Shown in pieces: positions 19,388-27,262 of a stretch of 61,291 nt of DNA. The notes below the pieces were generated by a model, which made no database searches, had not been told where the DNA came from, and worked only from the letters and a program-made list of their open reading frames with translations. Position numbers and translations under genes: made by a program. Numbering within the stretch: the first letter of the stretch is position 1; every line of letters starts with the position of its first letter. This DNA comes from Corynebacterium lactis (GTDB lineage Bacteria > Actinomycetota > Actinomycetes > Mycobacteriales > Mycobacteriaceae): contig NZ_ULHE01000008.1 of NCBI RefSeq assembly GCF_900519355.1, positions 1 through 61,291 of the forward strand, given 5' to 3'.

Positions 19388-19453
19388 GCCAGGCTACCGA
19401 CGTTGTGCCACGGTACACGCTGGCACAACGTCGGCTGCGTGGCATGAAGTCGG
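19388..19453. repeat. Palindromic repeat element, copy 2 (inverted)
   Basis: CCGACGTTGTGCCA (19397-19410) and TGGCACAACGTCGG (19421-19434) form a perfect 14-base dyad. The loop CGGTACACGC is the reverse complement, with one change, of the loop of copy 1. Outer parts GCCAGGCTA and TGGCATGAAGTCGG are diverged second units. It could bind a regulator as well as be a dispersed repeat. Confidence 0.75.
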
Positions 19454-19529
19454 TGGGGCGGGGCGAGAATCGCCGTAAATCATCCCGTGGTCTGATGCTC
19501 CAGTCCGGAAGGCCAGGCATGATGGGGGC

Positions 19530-20507
19530 ATGATCACGGTTGAACGCCTCAGTAAGAAATACGGAGCCAAGCTCGCCGTCGATGACCTGAGCTTCACGGT
19601 CCCGGACGGCCAGGTCACGGGATTCCTCGGCCCCAACGGCTCTGGAAAGTCCACGTCGATGCGCTGCATGCTGGGCCTCGATGCCCCGACGTCCGGCCGC
19701 GCGCTGTTCACGGGCACGGACTCGAGGGGCAATGCTTACGTCGACCAGCCCTTCGCGGCGCTGCCGAATAAGCCGAGCATCGCCGGCGCAATCCTGGATT
19801 CCACCTGGCACAACAAGGCCCGTTCGGGCCGCTCCCACCTGCGGGCCCTGGCCCGCGGCGCCGGAATCCCCGACGCTCGGGTGGAGGAGTGCCTGGAGCA
19901 GGTCGGCATGAGCGACGCCGCGAAGGACAAGATCGGCTCCTACTCTTTGGGCATGAAGCAGCGCCTCGGCGTCGCGGCGGCGCTGCTCGGCGACCCGCAG
20001 CACCTGATCCTCGACGAACCCGTCAACGGCCTCGACCCCGAGGGCGTGTCCTGGATGCGCCAGACCATCAAGGCGCTGGCCGCCCAGGGCCGCGCGGTGC
20101 TCGTGTCCTCGCATTTGCTCTCCGAGATGCAGCTCACTGCCGACCGCCTGGTCGTCATCGGCCGCGGCAAAATGATCGGCGAGTACTCGATGGACGACTT
20201 CCTCGCCGACGGCACCGTCGTCGAGGTTGAGGTCTCGGATCCCGCCCGGCTCATCGCCGCGTTGGGCTCGCTGGGCCGTGGGGCGGACGTCGTAAAGCAG
20301 GGGGAGGTGTGCATCCCGCTTGCCGACGGTGCGGACGAGTCCCAACTGCGCGGGCAGATCGCGGCGGCGGCGCTGCGCGAGGGCCTGCTGGTCACGCGCC
20401 TGGTGACGAAGCGCTCCGACCTGGAGAAGCAGTTCCTGGCGGCCACGCAGGGCGCGCAGGAGTACAAGACGGCGCAGGTTAATCGGGAGGAGACGGACAA
20501 TGACTAG
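19530..20507 (+). CDS. ABC transporter ATP-binding protein
   Basis: A 325-residue ABC-2 exporter ATPase. Walker A GPNGSGKST is near residue 35, signature YSLGMKQRLGVAAALLGDP near 132, Walker B LILDEPVNGLDPEG near 155, and switch His in VLVSSHLLSE. The ATPase core ends near 215, and a C-terminal extension of about 105 residues is typical of BcrA/NatA-like proteins. The stop overlaps the start of the permease gene by 8 bases. It probably exports a peptide antibiotic, lipid or ion under control of the adjacent two-component system (inference from position). Confidence 0.9.
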   Translation: MITVERLSKKYGAKLAVDDLSFTVPDGQVTGFLGPNGSGKSTSMRCMLGLDAPTSGRALFTGTDSRGNAYVDQPFAALPNKPSIAGAILDSTWHNKARSGRSHLRALARGAGIPDARVEECLEQVGMSDAAKDKIGSYSLGMKQRLGVAAALLGDPQHLILDEPVNGLDPEGVSWMRQTIKALAAQGRAVLVSSHLLSEMQLTADRLVVIGRGKMIGEYSMDDFLADGTVVEVEVSDPARLIAALGSLGRGADVVKQGEVCIPLADGADESQLRGQIAAAALREGLLVTRLVTKRSDLEKQFLAATQGAQEYKTAQVNREETDND

Positions 20508-21344
20508 CTTTGTGAACGCCCTGCGGTCCGAGTGGACCAAGATGGCGAGCCTGCGCAGCACCTGGATCTTTGTGATTCTGCTGGTCGGGTCGATGTTCGG
20601 GCCGGTGGTGCTGATGTCGACGCTGGCGGAGACCGGCACGACGCTGGACTGGAAGATGCTGACGATCGGGTCGATGATCTTCGCCATGATTGGTATCGCA
20701 TACGCCGGGTCGGCGCTGGCTGGCGAGTACAACGATCAGATGCAGGCGCACGCGTTCCTGACGCAGGACCGGCGCAGCCTCTGGCTGGTGGCCCGCGGCC
20801 TGCTGCAGATGGTGCTGCTGTTCGTGGCCTGGGGCGTGGGTGTTGGCATTGCGTTCCTGGTCACGCTGGTCGCGCCGAATATTGCCTTCGAGGGAGGGTC
20901 GGGCCAGGACGCGGTCAGTTCGGTTCTGACGTTTGCGGTGTTCTCCGTGATTGCGATGGCGCTGGGCGTGTTGACGCGCTCGCGCGTGGCCGCGGTGGCG
21001 ATCCCGCTGGTGTGGCTGCTGGTGGTGGAGAAGCTAATCGAGCTGGCGACGATTGTCTCCAAGGTCGCCGTGCCCTTCTGGCTGGCGCGCCGATGGCGCG
21101 CATCAATCAGTTGGCGGGGCAGCTGACCGGCAATTCCGGTGGCTGGCCGGGGCCCGGAATGGGGCTCGAGGTCAGCACCGCGACGGGGCCCGTCATGCCG
21201 GGAGCTCCGGCTGGCGAGGGCGTGAGCCAGTTCGCGGCCGGCACGATCCAGCCGCTGTGGTTCAACGTGTCCGTGCTGGTGGCCTGGGTTGCCGTAGCGA
21301 TTGCGGTGTCCCTGTGGGTCAACGCGAAGCGGGACGTGAAGTAG
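20500..21344 (+). CDS. ABC-2 type transporter permease (one-base frame break)
   Basis: Membrane partner of the preceding ATPase, with about six hydrophobic segments (SLRSTWIFVILLVGSMFG, MIFAMIGIAYAGSALAGEY, MVLLFVAWGVGVGIAFLV, SVLTFAVFSVIAMALGVL, and a last one near the C-terminus ending in WVNAKRDVK). Reading breaks at about 21087. One extra base there joins ...VAVPFWLA to APMARINQLAGQLTGNSGG. Total is about 281 residues, normal for ABC2 permeases. A single missing base in a GGC/GCG run is the simplest explanation. Confidence 0.85.
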
Positions 21345-21356
21345 GCCCGGCCACAC

Positions 21357-21396
21357 GAAAAAGCCCGCCTGCCTGCGCGGAGCAGGAGGCGGGCAG
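21357..21396 (-). terminator. Terminator for yhhQ
   Basis: GCCCGCCTGC and its partner GCAGGAGGCGGGC form a GC hairpin. On the minus strand it is followed by GGGCTTTTTCG. It lies between the convergent permease and yhhQ genes, so it may serve both. A GTCGTAAAGC word (dispersed motif) sits just beyond at 21411. Confidence 0.75.
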
Positions 21397-21429
21397 TGGG
21401 CGGAGGGCGCGTCGTAAAGCGAAAAAGCT

Positions 21430-22215
21430 TTAGGCGGCGCTGGCGGGGGCGGGGGCGTCGTAGTAGCCCTCGCGGCGCTTGACCCACGCGATGACGGTGT
21501 AGGTCAGTGGCATGACCACGAACTCCACGGCGGTCTTCCAGATGAAGCCGACGACGACGTAGTTGACGAAGGTGCCCCAGGAGTCGATGCCGATGGCGGT
21601 GGCGGCGATGGAGCAGAAGATCAGCGTGTCGACGAACTCGCCGACCACCGTCGAGCCCATCAGGCGGGCCCACAGGGCCTTCTCGCCGGTGCGCTTCTTG
21701 ATCGCGTTGAGGGACCAGGCGTTGAGCAGCTGGCCGACGACGTAGCCGGCCAGGCCCGCGAGGACTAGCTGCGGGACGGTGCCGAGGACGGTCTCGAAGG
21801 CCGCCTGGTTCTCGTACCAGGGCGCGGCCGGAAGTTTGATGGCGATGAAGAAGCAGGCCATCGCGCCTGCGAGGACCGCGAAACCGGTCCAGACGGTGCG
21901 GCGGGTGGCCTTGTAGCCGTAGCACTCGGAGAGCACGTCGCCGATGACGTAGCTCAAGGGGAAGAGGAAGAACGCGCCGTCGGTAGCCAGGCCGAAGATC
22001 TCGACGCCCTTCGTGGCGGTGATGTTCGAGACGATCAGCACGCCGATGAACAGCGCCATGAACGTCGGGTACAGCGAGCGCTGCGTCACGATGTGGCGCG
22101 GGGTGGCGGTTGCTGCGGAAACGGTTGCGGTGTGTGCGGGCGCGTGCGAGGCGGCTGCAGCGGCGGCCCCGGCGTTGCCCGGCCCAGACTTGGGCAGGTT
22201 TTCGTTGTTAGTCAC
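21430..22215 (-). CDS. yhhQ: Queuosine precursor transporter (VUT family)
   Basis: A 261-residue integral membrane protein of the YhhQ/QPTR family that imports queuine or preQ bases. About six helices follow a hydrophilic Ala-rich N-terminus of 40 residues. The typical segments are SNITATKGVEIFG, FLFPLSYVIGDVLSECYGYKATRR and GSTVVGEFVDTLIF. The start is a GTG at 22215. No queuosine biosynthesis genes are in the window, so with Tgt and GluQRS it fits a salvage lifestyle. The first 130 bases of this gene and its leader are duplicated at 24471-24601. Confidence 0.92.
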   Translation of the reverse strand: MTNNENLPKSGPGNAGAAAAAASHAPAHTATVSAATATPRHIVTQRSLYPTFMALFIGVLIVSNITATKGVEIFGLATDGAFFLFPLSYVIGDVLSECYGYKATRRTVWTGFAVLAGAMACFFIAIKLPAAPWYENQAAFETVLGTVPQLVLAGLAGYVVGQLLNAWSLNAIKKRTGEKALWARLMGSTVVGEFVDTLIFCSIAATAIGIDSWGTFVNYVVVGFIWKTAVEFVVMPLTYTVIAWVKRREGYYDAPAPASAA

Positions 22216-22232
22216 GGGTGGGATATTACCTG
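22102..22232. repeat. Direct repeat A: 5' end of yhhQ
   Basis: These 131 bases match 24471-24601 at about 94% identity in the same orientation. They cover the first about 38 codons of yhhQ and 17 bases of leader. The copy at 24471 carries GTA where this one has the GTG start codon. Confidence 0.85.
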
Positions 22233-22239
22233 GTGATTC

Positions 22240-22959
22240 TCAGAGCGGAGTATCTAGCTCATGGCCTATGAACTGCTCGAGACCTGTTTTTCCTTCACTT
22301 GTCAGGAGCAGACCACGGGAGTTGGGCACAGGTTCGAGCCAACCTTTGGAAAGCAGTCCGCGCAGCAATGCGGCTCCGAGTGCGCCAGCAATGTGGGATT
22401 CCCTGTGTGTCCAGTCGTTGCAGAGGAAAGCAAACTTGCGGTTGTTGTCGAGACTGGAGAGCCCAACACCGAGGTATGCAAAATTTCTTTCGGCGTTGTT
22501 GCCCAGAACGACTTCGCTATCCACAAGTGATAAGGCTTCTTTTTCGAAGAGCGCTTTAGTTAGTTGTACCCCGAGTGCTCCCGCCAGGTGGTCGTAGCAC
22601 GAACGGGCGAATGAAATGACGGGCTTTTGTTCTGCAATTGGCGCTGCGGCAGCGGATCCGGCTGCCTGGAATAGGTTTGAGATGACGAGCCGGATAGATG
22701 GGTTGGCGATGGAATAGGTCGCGGTTTTTCCTTCACGCTTTACCTCGAGAATCTGAGATTCTCGCAGCCGTCGGAGATGATTCGACAGTGTTGATTCCGG
22801 GATGCCCATCGATTCGGACAGAACTCTGACGCGAGTTGGCCCATTCTCAAGTAAAAACTCGAGAATGGCTAGGCGCACCGGGGAGGAGCATTCTGCAGCT
22901 ATAGCTGCGGCATTCTCGAAGTATGTGCGCTGTTCCATGGAGTCAGGGAAACACTTCAA
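22240..22959 (-). CDS. ArsR-family transcriptional regulator
   Basis: 239 residues. The N-terminal winged helix-turn-helix is of ArsR/SmtB type (SSPVRLAILEFLLENGPTRVRVLSESMGI-ESTLSNHLRRLRESQILEVKREGKTATYSI, residues of about 25-85). A C-terminal domain of about 130 residues is unlike the short metal sensors. Its few cysteines (24, 119 and 181) do not form a standard arsenic or metal site. It is divergent from the MFS pump, the layout of a local repressor and its efflux target. GC is lower than the surrounding genes. The ligand is unknown. Confidence 0.82.
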   Translation of the reverse strand: MKCFPDSMEQRTYFENAAAIAAECSSPVRLAILEFLLENGPTRVRVLSESMGIPESTLSNHLRRLRESQILEVKREGKTATYSIANPSIRLVISNLFQAAGSAAAAPIAEQKPVISFARSCYDHLAGALGVQLTKALFEKEALSLVDSEVVLGNNAERNFAYLGVGLSSLDNNRKFAFLCNDWTHRESHIAGALGAALLRGLLSKGWLEPVPNSRGLLLTSEGKTGLEQFIGHELDTPL

Positions 22960-23113
22960 AGGCGGCTAAATCAAGTTCTTAACTCGTTTGGCCAGGGTGA
23001 TTAGCGTCTAGGGTGCGCGAATCATGTCTGTCTATGACGAATAGTCGCCATTCTCCAGTGCTTGTTCGTAAAGTGTGGAACCATACTTTCTACATTGCAA
23101 AAGTGTGAAGTAG
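22960..23113. promoter_or_regulatory. Divergent promoter region of ArsR regulator and MFS pump
   Basis: About 150 bases shared by two divergent genes. AAAGTGTG occurs twice in the same direction, near 23072 and 23101, on either side of CATACTTTC. They make reasonable half-sites for the adjacent regulator. This is an inference from position. Confidence 0.35.
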
Positions 23114-24334
23114 GTGATGGTGGTGCAAGGCATTCCGAGAACAAATGCGCTAGGGAAAGCTGGGCTTAGTCCAAGACGCATCGAGGGGGTAATTCTCTCG
23201 ATTGGTCTAGTGGTTGTCGTGATAGGCAGCACCATGCCGTCTGGCCTGTATGCGCTGTATCAGCAGCAGTGGGGTCTGCCATCCGGAAAGACTGTTGTTG
23301 TGTTCGCGTGCTATGCCCTGGGGGTTGTGGCCGCATTGTTGTTCGGGCATCTCGCAGATTCTGTAGGGAGAAAGCCGATAGCGCTGGCGAGTATGTTCCT
23401 GTCGGTTCTGTCGACCGCTACCTTCCTGTTAGCTACGCTGGTCGATCAAAAGGTTGCGTTCCTCTACGGTGCACGAACCTTCTCCGGATTGTCGGTAGGG
23501 CTTGCTACCGGTTCCTTCACAGCGCTTCTGCAGGAAAAGTTGGGGACCAGAACCGGAGCATTGGCGAGCACGGTTGCAGTTTCTGGAGCGCTAGCCGGCG
23601 GCCCCTTGGTTTCGGCTGTTGTTGCGGTGTGGTCGAGTTCTCCACTTCAGGCACCATTTTGGATTTATTGGGCGATTACGTGCATTTCCATTATTTGCGT
23701 CGCTTTGGTGGGCGAACCAGGAGCAGTTCGGGGAAAGGCGCAAATTCTTCCGCGCTTTGGTGTGTCTCGAAAGCTAATACCAGTTTTTGTTCCAGCAGCG
23801 CTGGCGATTGGGTGTGCATATGGCGTCAACGGCATGTTTCAATCCGTCGTGCCCTTAGCGGCACGGCACATGGCCTTCGATTCCCAATTGAAACTGGCTT
23901 TTCTGACTGCATTGATGCTGGGGTGTTCTGCCGCTGTTCAGATAAGTTTGGGCTTGAGGCACAAAAAGGTTTCGTATTCTCTCGGCCTTGTTGTCATGGC
24001 TGCTGGGCTTTGCTGTGTTGTGATCGGTCTCATGACGCAATCGGCTGCGGTGCTGATACTTGCGACCATGGTGTGCGGGATCGGGCAAGGGGTGTCATTT
24101 AAGTACTCCTTAATGGCGGTGTCCCAGGCGGCACAAGGGAAATCACTTTCTGCGACTGTTTCTAGCTACTACATTGTCGGCTATGTGGGAACCGCGCTTG
24201 GTCCGCTAGTTGCAGGATTAGCGGGTGGAAGTTCGTTAGTGGTCTCTTTGACGTGTGGAGCTTTTGCTGCAGCGTCTGTCCTGGTGGCTGGGGGAAATCA
24301 AATCATTCGGTACCGTCAGAGATGTGCCCGCTAA
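23114..24334 (+). CDS. MFS transporter
   Basis: A 406-residue, 12-helix major facilitator. The family motif A is present as GHLADSVGRKP after the second helix, and the PETxR-like region is reduced. The start is GTG at 23114 or ATG at 23117. It is probably a drug or metabolite exporter controlled by the divergent ArsR-family gene. Base composition is clearly lower in GC than the core genes. The regulator-pump pair sits between the two copies of the yhhQ 5' end, so it looks acquired. Confidence 0.85.
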   Translation: MMVVQGIPRTNALGKAGLSPRRIEGVILSIGLVVVVIGSTMPSGLYALYQQQWGLPSGKTVVVFACYALGVVAALLFGHLADSVGRKPIALASMFLSVLSTATFLLATLVDQKVAFLYGARTFSGLSVGLATGSFTALLQEKLGTRTGALASTVAVSGALAGGPLVSAVVAVWSSSPLQAPFWIYWAITCISIICVALVGEPGAVRGKAQILPRFGVSRKLIPVFVPAALAIGCAYGVNGMFQSVVPLAARHMAFDSQLKLAFLTALMLGCSAAVQISLGLRHKKVSYSLGLVVMAAGLCCVVIGLMTQSAAVLILATMVCGIGQGVSFKYSLMAVSQAAQGKSLSATVSSYYIVGYVGTALGPLVAGLAGGSSLVVSLTCGAFAAASVLVAGGNQIIRYRQRCAR

Positions 24335-24376
24335 CCTGAATATTGTGTCCGTGTCTGCAACTGATATTTCTTTCGT

Positions 24377-24601
24377 GCCCGGTCGGCGAGGGTGCGTAGC
24401 GGCCGGTGGCCCCAGTGTGGGGAATATGCGTGGCCGACGCGGGCTTGCCGACGCCCTGTGTGGCGATTTCGGTGGCGGTTGCTGCGGAAACAGTTGCGGT
24501 ATGTGCGGGCGCGTGCGAGGCGGCTGCAGCGTCGGTCTCGGCGTTGCCCGGCCCAGACTTGGGCAGGTTTTCGTTGTTAGTTACGGGTGGGACATTACCT
24601 G
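24377..24601 (-). pseudogene. Composite remnant: yhhQ 5' end joined in frame to gluQRS 5' end
   Basis: On the minus strand 24601-24471 repeats the beginning of yhhQ, but with GTA in place of the GTG start. Then 24438-24377 is the reverse complement of gluQRS 27289-27350 at about 84% identity. Both parts share one open frame, so the strand encodes TNNENLPKSGPGN... running into HTGATGRYAPSPTG, the nucleotide-binding entry of GluQRS. It then drifts into unrelated codons and stops. It is a dead fragment, yet the in-frame join suggests that a gluQRS copy with a yhhQ-like N-terminus once stood here. Confidence 0.75.
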
Positions 24602-24655
24602 TTAGTTCCGAAGGAGGAATGCCGGGGTAAATGTAGATTTACTATTGTAGTGCAT

Positions 24656-26407
24656 ATGATTTCCCCTTCCCCGCAGCCAGGTGAGGCCAATTCGGCGACC
24701 AAGCGACCGGGTAGCTTGGTCGTACTTGTAAAAATGCTCGGTGACCGGAAACCCCTGCTGGTAGTAGCTATTATTTTGTCCATAGTGGGTTCGGTGTTCG
24801 GCCTCGTGCAGCCAGCATTGGTCAATCGTATTGTGGATATGGTCGGCACGAGCAATGGGCAGACCGGACTACTGCTGTGGACTCTGGCGACTGTAGTGGT
24901 GGGCATGGCAGTCGTCGGTGCCATTGAGTTCTATATCTTAGGGCGCATTGCAGAAACCGCTGTGTACCGAACCCGCGTTGAGTTGGTGGGTCGGATTCTC
25001 CGGCTTCCCATCGCACGTCACGACGTATTGCGCAATGGCGACTTGGTATCCCGGGTGGGCAGTGACACCACCTTGATTCGCAGTGCCTTCTCCAATGGCC
25101 TGATCAATATGATTTCCAGCATTACCACGATGCTGGGTGCCATCATCATGATGGCGGTGGTCGACTGGGTGATGCTGCTTGTTGTGCTGGGCGTTGTTGT
25201 TATTGTGATGGTCGGTGTCCTCACGATTTCCGGTGTCGTGCAGCGTGATACTGCCCGTGCTCAGGCCTCGGTAGGGCAGCTAGGCGCAGACCTGGAACAA
25301 GCTTTGGGGGCACTGCGCACAATCCGCTCGGCAGGCGCTACCGAGCGTGTGGAACAGAGGTTGATCGCGTCAGCGAAGCGAACCCTTTCTACAAGCTTGA
25401 AGATCGCTAGAACTGAGGCCATTATTTTCCCTTTTTCTGGGTTAGCGCTACAGGCCTCATTCCTAATCGTCTTGGGTGTCGGCGGGGCGCGGGTGGCCTC
25501 GGGGCAAATGAGCGTCGGCGAGCTCGTTAGCTTTGTCCTGTATTTATTCCTGGTGGCGATGCCGCTGGCCGACATCTTCGGCGCGGTAACGACGGTGCGT
25601 TCTGCAATGGGCGCCATCGATCGAATTCGTGAGGTTGGCGATGAGCACGAGGAACGCGTTGGCGGCATATCTGTCGAACGCATCGGCAACATTGAATTTA
25701 AGCATGTTAGTTTCTCCTACCCCACGGGAGTACAGGCGTTGGATGATGCTAATTTCCGGATTCCGGAGGGGAAAACGACCGCGCTGGTAGGGCCCTCGGG
25801 GGCGGGGAAATCTACGGTGGTGGCGCTACTGGAGCAGTTCTATCAGCCTCATCAGGGCCGCGTACTACTCGGTGGACTGGATAGCTCGGAGCTAGACGTC
25901 CGCTCCATCCGCGCGCGCATGGGTTATGTGGAGCAGGAGGCCGCACTCATAGCGGGTACCATCCGGGAAAACCTGCAACTAGTGCAGCAGGATGTAACGG
26001 ATGCCCAGTGCTGGGAGGCCCTGGAGTGCGTGAATCTCGCGGAGCGGATGCGCAGTGCCGATGGCCTCGACACCGTCCTCGGTGATCGGGGGTTGTCCCT
26101 CTCGGGTGGTCAACGGCAACGCTTAGCGCTGGCGCGCATGCTTCTGATGGATGCGGAAGTCCTAATCTTGGATGAGCCGACCAGCTCGGTGGATTCCCAG
26201 AATGAGCGAATTATCATGGACTCAATAGCCAATATTTCCTCAGGTAAAACGGTAATTATTGTGGCACATCGCCTGTCTACGGTGGTGAGTGCGGATCAGA
26301 TTCTGGTGTTGGACCAGGGCAGCGTGGTGACATCGGGCACCCATGACGAGCTGCTGGACAGCAGCGATCTCTACCGTGACCTCGCGCGTCGGCAATTGTT
26401 GGTGTAG
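24656..26407 (+). CDS. ABC exporter, fused membrane and ATPase domains
   Basis: A 583-residue half-transporter of the MsbA/LmrA/MDR type. Six helices span about residues 25-310. The ATPase domain has Walker A GPSGAGKST (near 378), signature LSGGQRQRLALARMLL (near 485), Walker B VLILDEPTSSVD and the switch His in IIVAHRLSTV. The ATG at 24656 is preferred, because an upstream ATG at 24587 lies in the yhhQ-derived remnant. It should work as a homodimer exporting a lipophilic compound or peptide. GC is lower than the core, fitting acquisition with its neighbours. Confidence 0.88.
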   Translation: MISPSPQPGEANSATKRPGSLVVLVKMLGDRKPLLVVAIILSIVGSVFGLVQPALVNRIVDMVGTSNGQTGLLLWTLATVVVGMAVVGAIEFYILGRIAETAVYRTRVELVGRILRLPIARHDVLRNGDLVSRVGSDTTLIRSAFSNGLINMISSITTMLGAIIMMAVVDWVMLLVVLGVVVIVMVGVLTISGVVQRDTARAQASVGQLGADLEQALGALRTIRSAGATERVEQRLIASAKRTLSTSLKIARTEAIIFPFSGLALQASFLIVLGVGGARVASGQMSVGELVSFVLYLFLVAMPLADIFGAVTTVRSAMGAIDRIREVGDEHEERVGGISVERIGNIEFKHVSFSYPTGVQALDDANFRIPEGKTTALVGPSGAGKSTVVALLEQFYQPHQGRVLLGGLDSSELDVRSIRARMGYVEQEAALIAGTIRENLQLVQQDVTDAQCWEALECVNLAERMRSADGLDTVLGDRGLSLSGGQRQRLALARMLLMDAEVLILDEPTSSVDSQNERIIMDSIANISSGKTVIIVAHRLSTVVSADQILVLDQGSVVTSGTHDELLDSSDLYRDLARRQLLV

Positions 26408-26476
26408 GAGTCGCCAGGCGGCCGTCGATAAGCCTAGCGAGCTAGGGGTGGCGCACCGAATTAGCAAGGAATGTAG

Positions 26477-27262
26477 ATGATGATCTCTAATAAAGATCGC
26501 CTCGAACTACAGTCAGTGACCTTTGGTTATTCTGGGTCAAAAACAATATTCTTAATTCATTAGGTTTATCATTTAATAATGAGCCAACCCTTTATTGGGT
26601 CGGAATGGTGCGGGAAAGTCGACTCTGTTAAAGCTTTCGGCAGGAGTATTGACTCCGATTGGCAGGGGCTGGATGGTGCTCTCTTATGGGAGGGGACATC
26701 AGCTGGTTTCCTCCGTGGCTCTCGCATGGGGTGCGGCCTTAATTTCGGCAGCGCTTGGCGACGTTCCCCTGCCAATGCCTCCTATTTTTAGTGTCATCAC
26801 GCCACCGGTGACAATCGATGCCGTTTTAGCATTGCTTGTTGTAGCGGCGATTTTACGTTCTTTGACTACGCCGTTGGCATATTTCGAAGAGGCTTCGTCG
26901 AAGCGGTGGCGGGCTGTGGATATCGCCGTCATTGTGGTGCTTGGTGCCCCGAGTTTTTGGGTAGCTCAGGCTTCGGGAGAAGCTTCAATGCTGGCGCGAG
27001 ATGTGGCGATTTATCTTGTTCTCGGGATCGTGATTGCTCGCCGGAGTAGCGTCGGCGGCGCGGAAATCGGCTTGTCCATGTGGCTTGTCGCGCAGTGCGC
27101 AGTCTATGGAGTGTGGGATGGGCCTGTAGGGCAGATTTTCACCATCATTGTGAGAGATTCTCCTGCGGAAATCGCGTGGCCTATCGCCGGTGTCGCACTG
27201 GAGGCGTGGGTCATTTTCGGTGGCAAGATTAAAGCGTGGTCGGGTGGTATTACGCTGTCGGT
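26477..27262 (+). pseudogene. Decayed ABC exporter: ATPase fragment fused to permease fragment
   Basis: The sequence starts as an ABC ATPase, MMISNKDRLELQSVTFGYSGSKTI, changes frame twice (near 26550 and 26630) through LNSLGLSFNNEPT, and then shows Walker A LLGRNGAGKSTLLKLSAGVLTP. After that the ATPase ends abruptly and a membrane protein of about 200 residues begins (helices near ALAWGAALISAAL, AVLALLVVAAIL, VDIAVIVVLGAPSFWVA and AIYLVLGIVIA). Signature and Walker B are absent, so the ATPase cannot work. An internal deletion joined the two genes. The frame from 26595 stays open to 27266, overlapping the gluQRS start. Confidence 0.75.

Noticed and set aside
22261..22559. Open frames opposite the ArsR regulator
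   Set aside because: Short, without start signals, and complementary to a gene with a clear helix-turn-helix.
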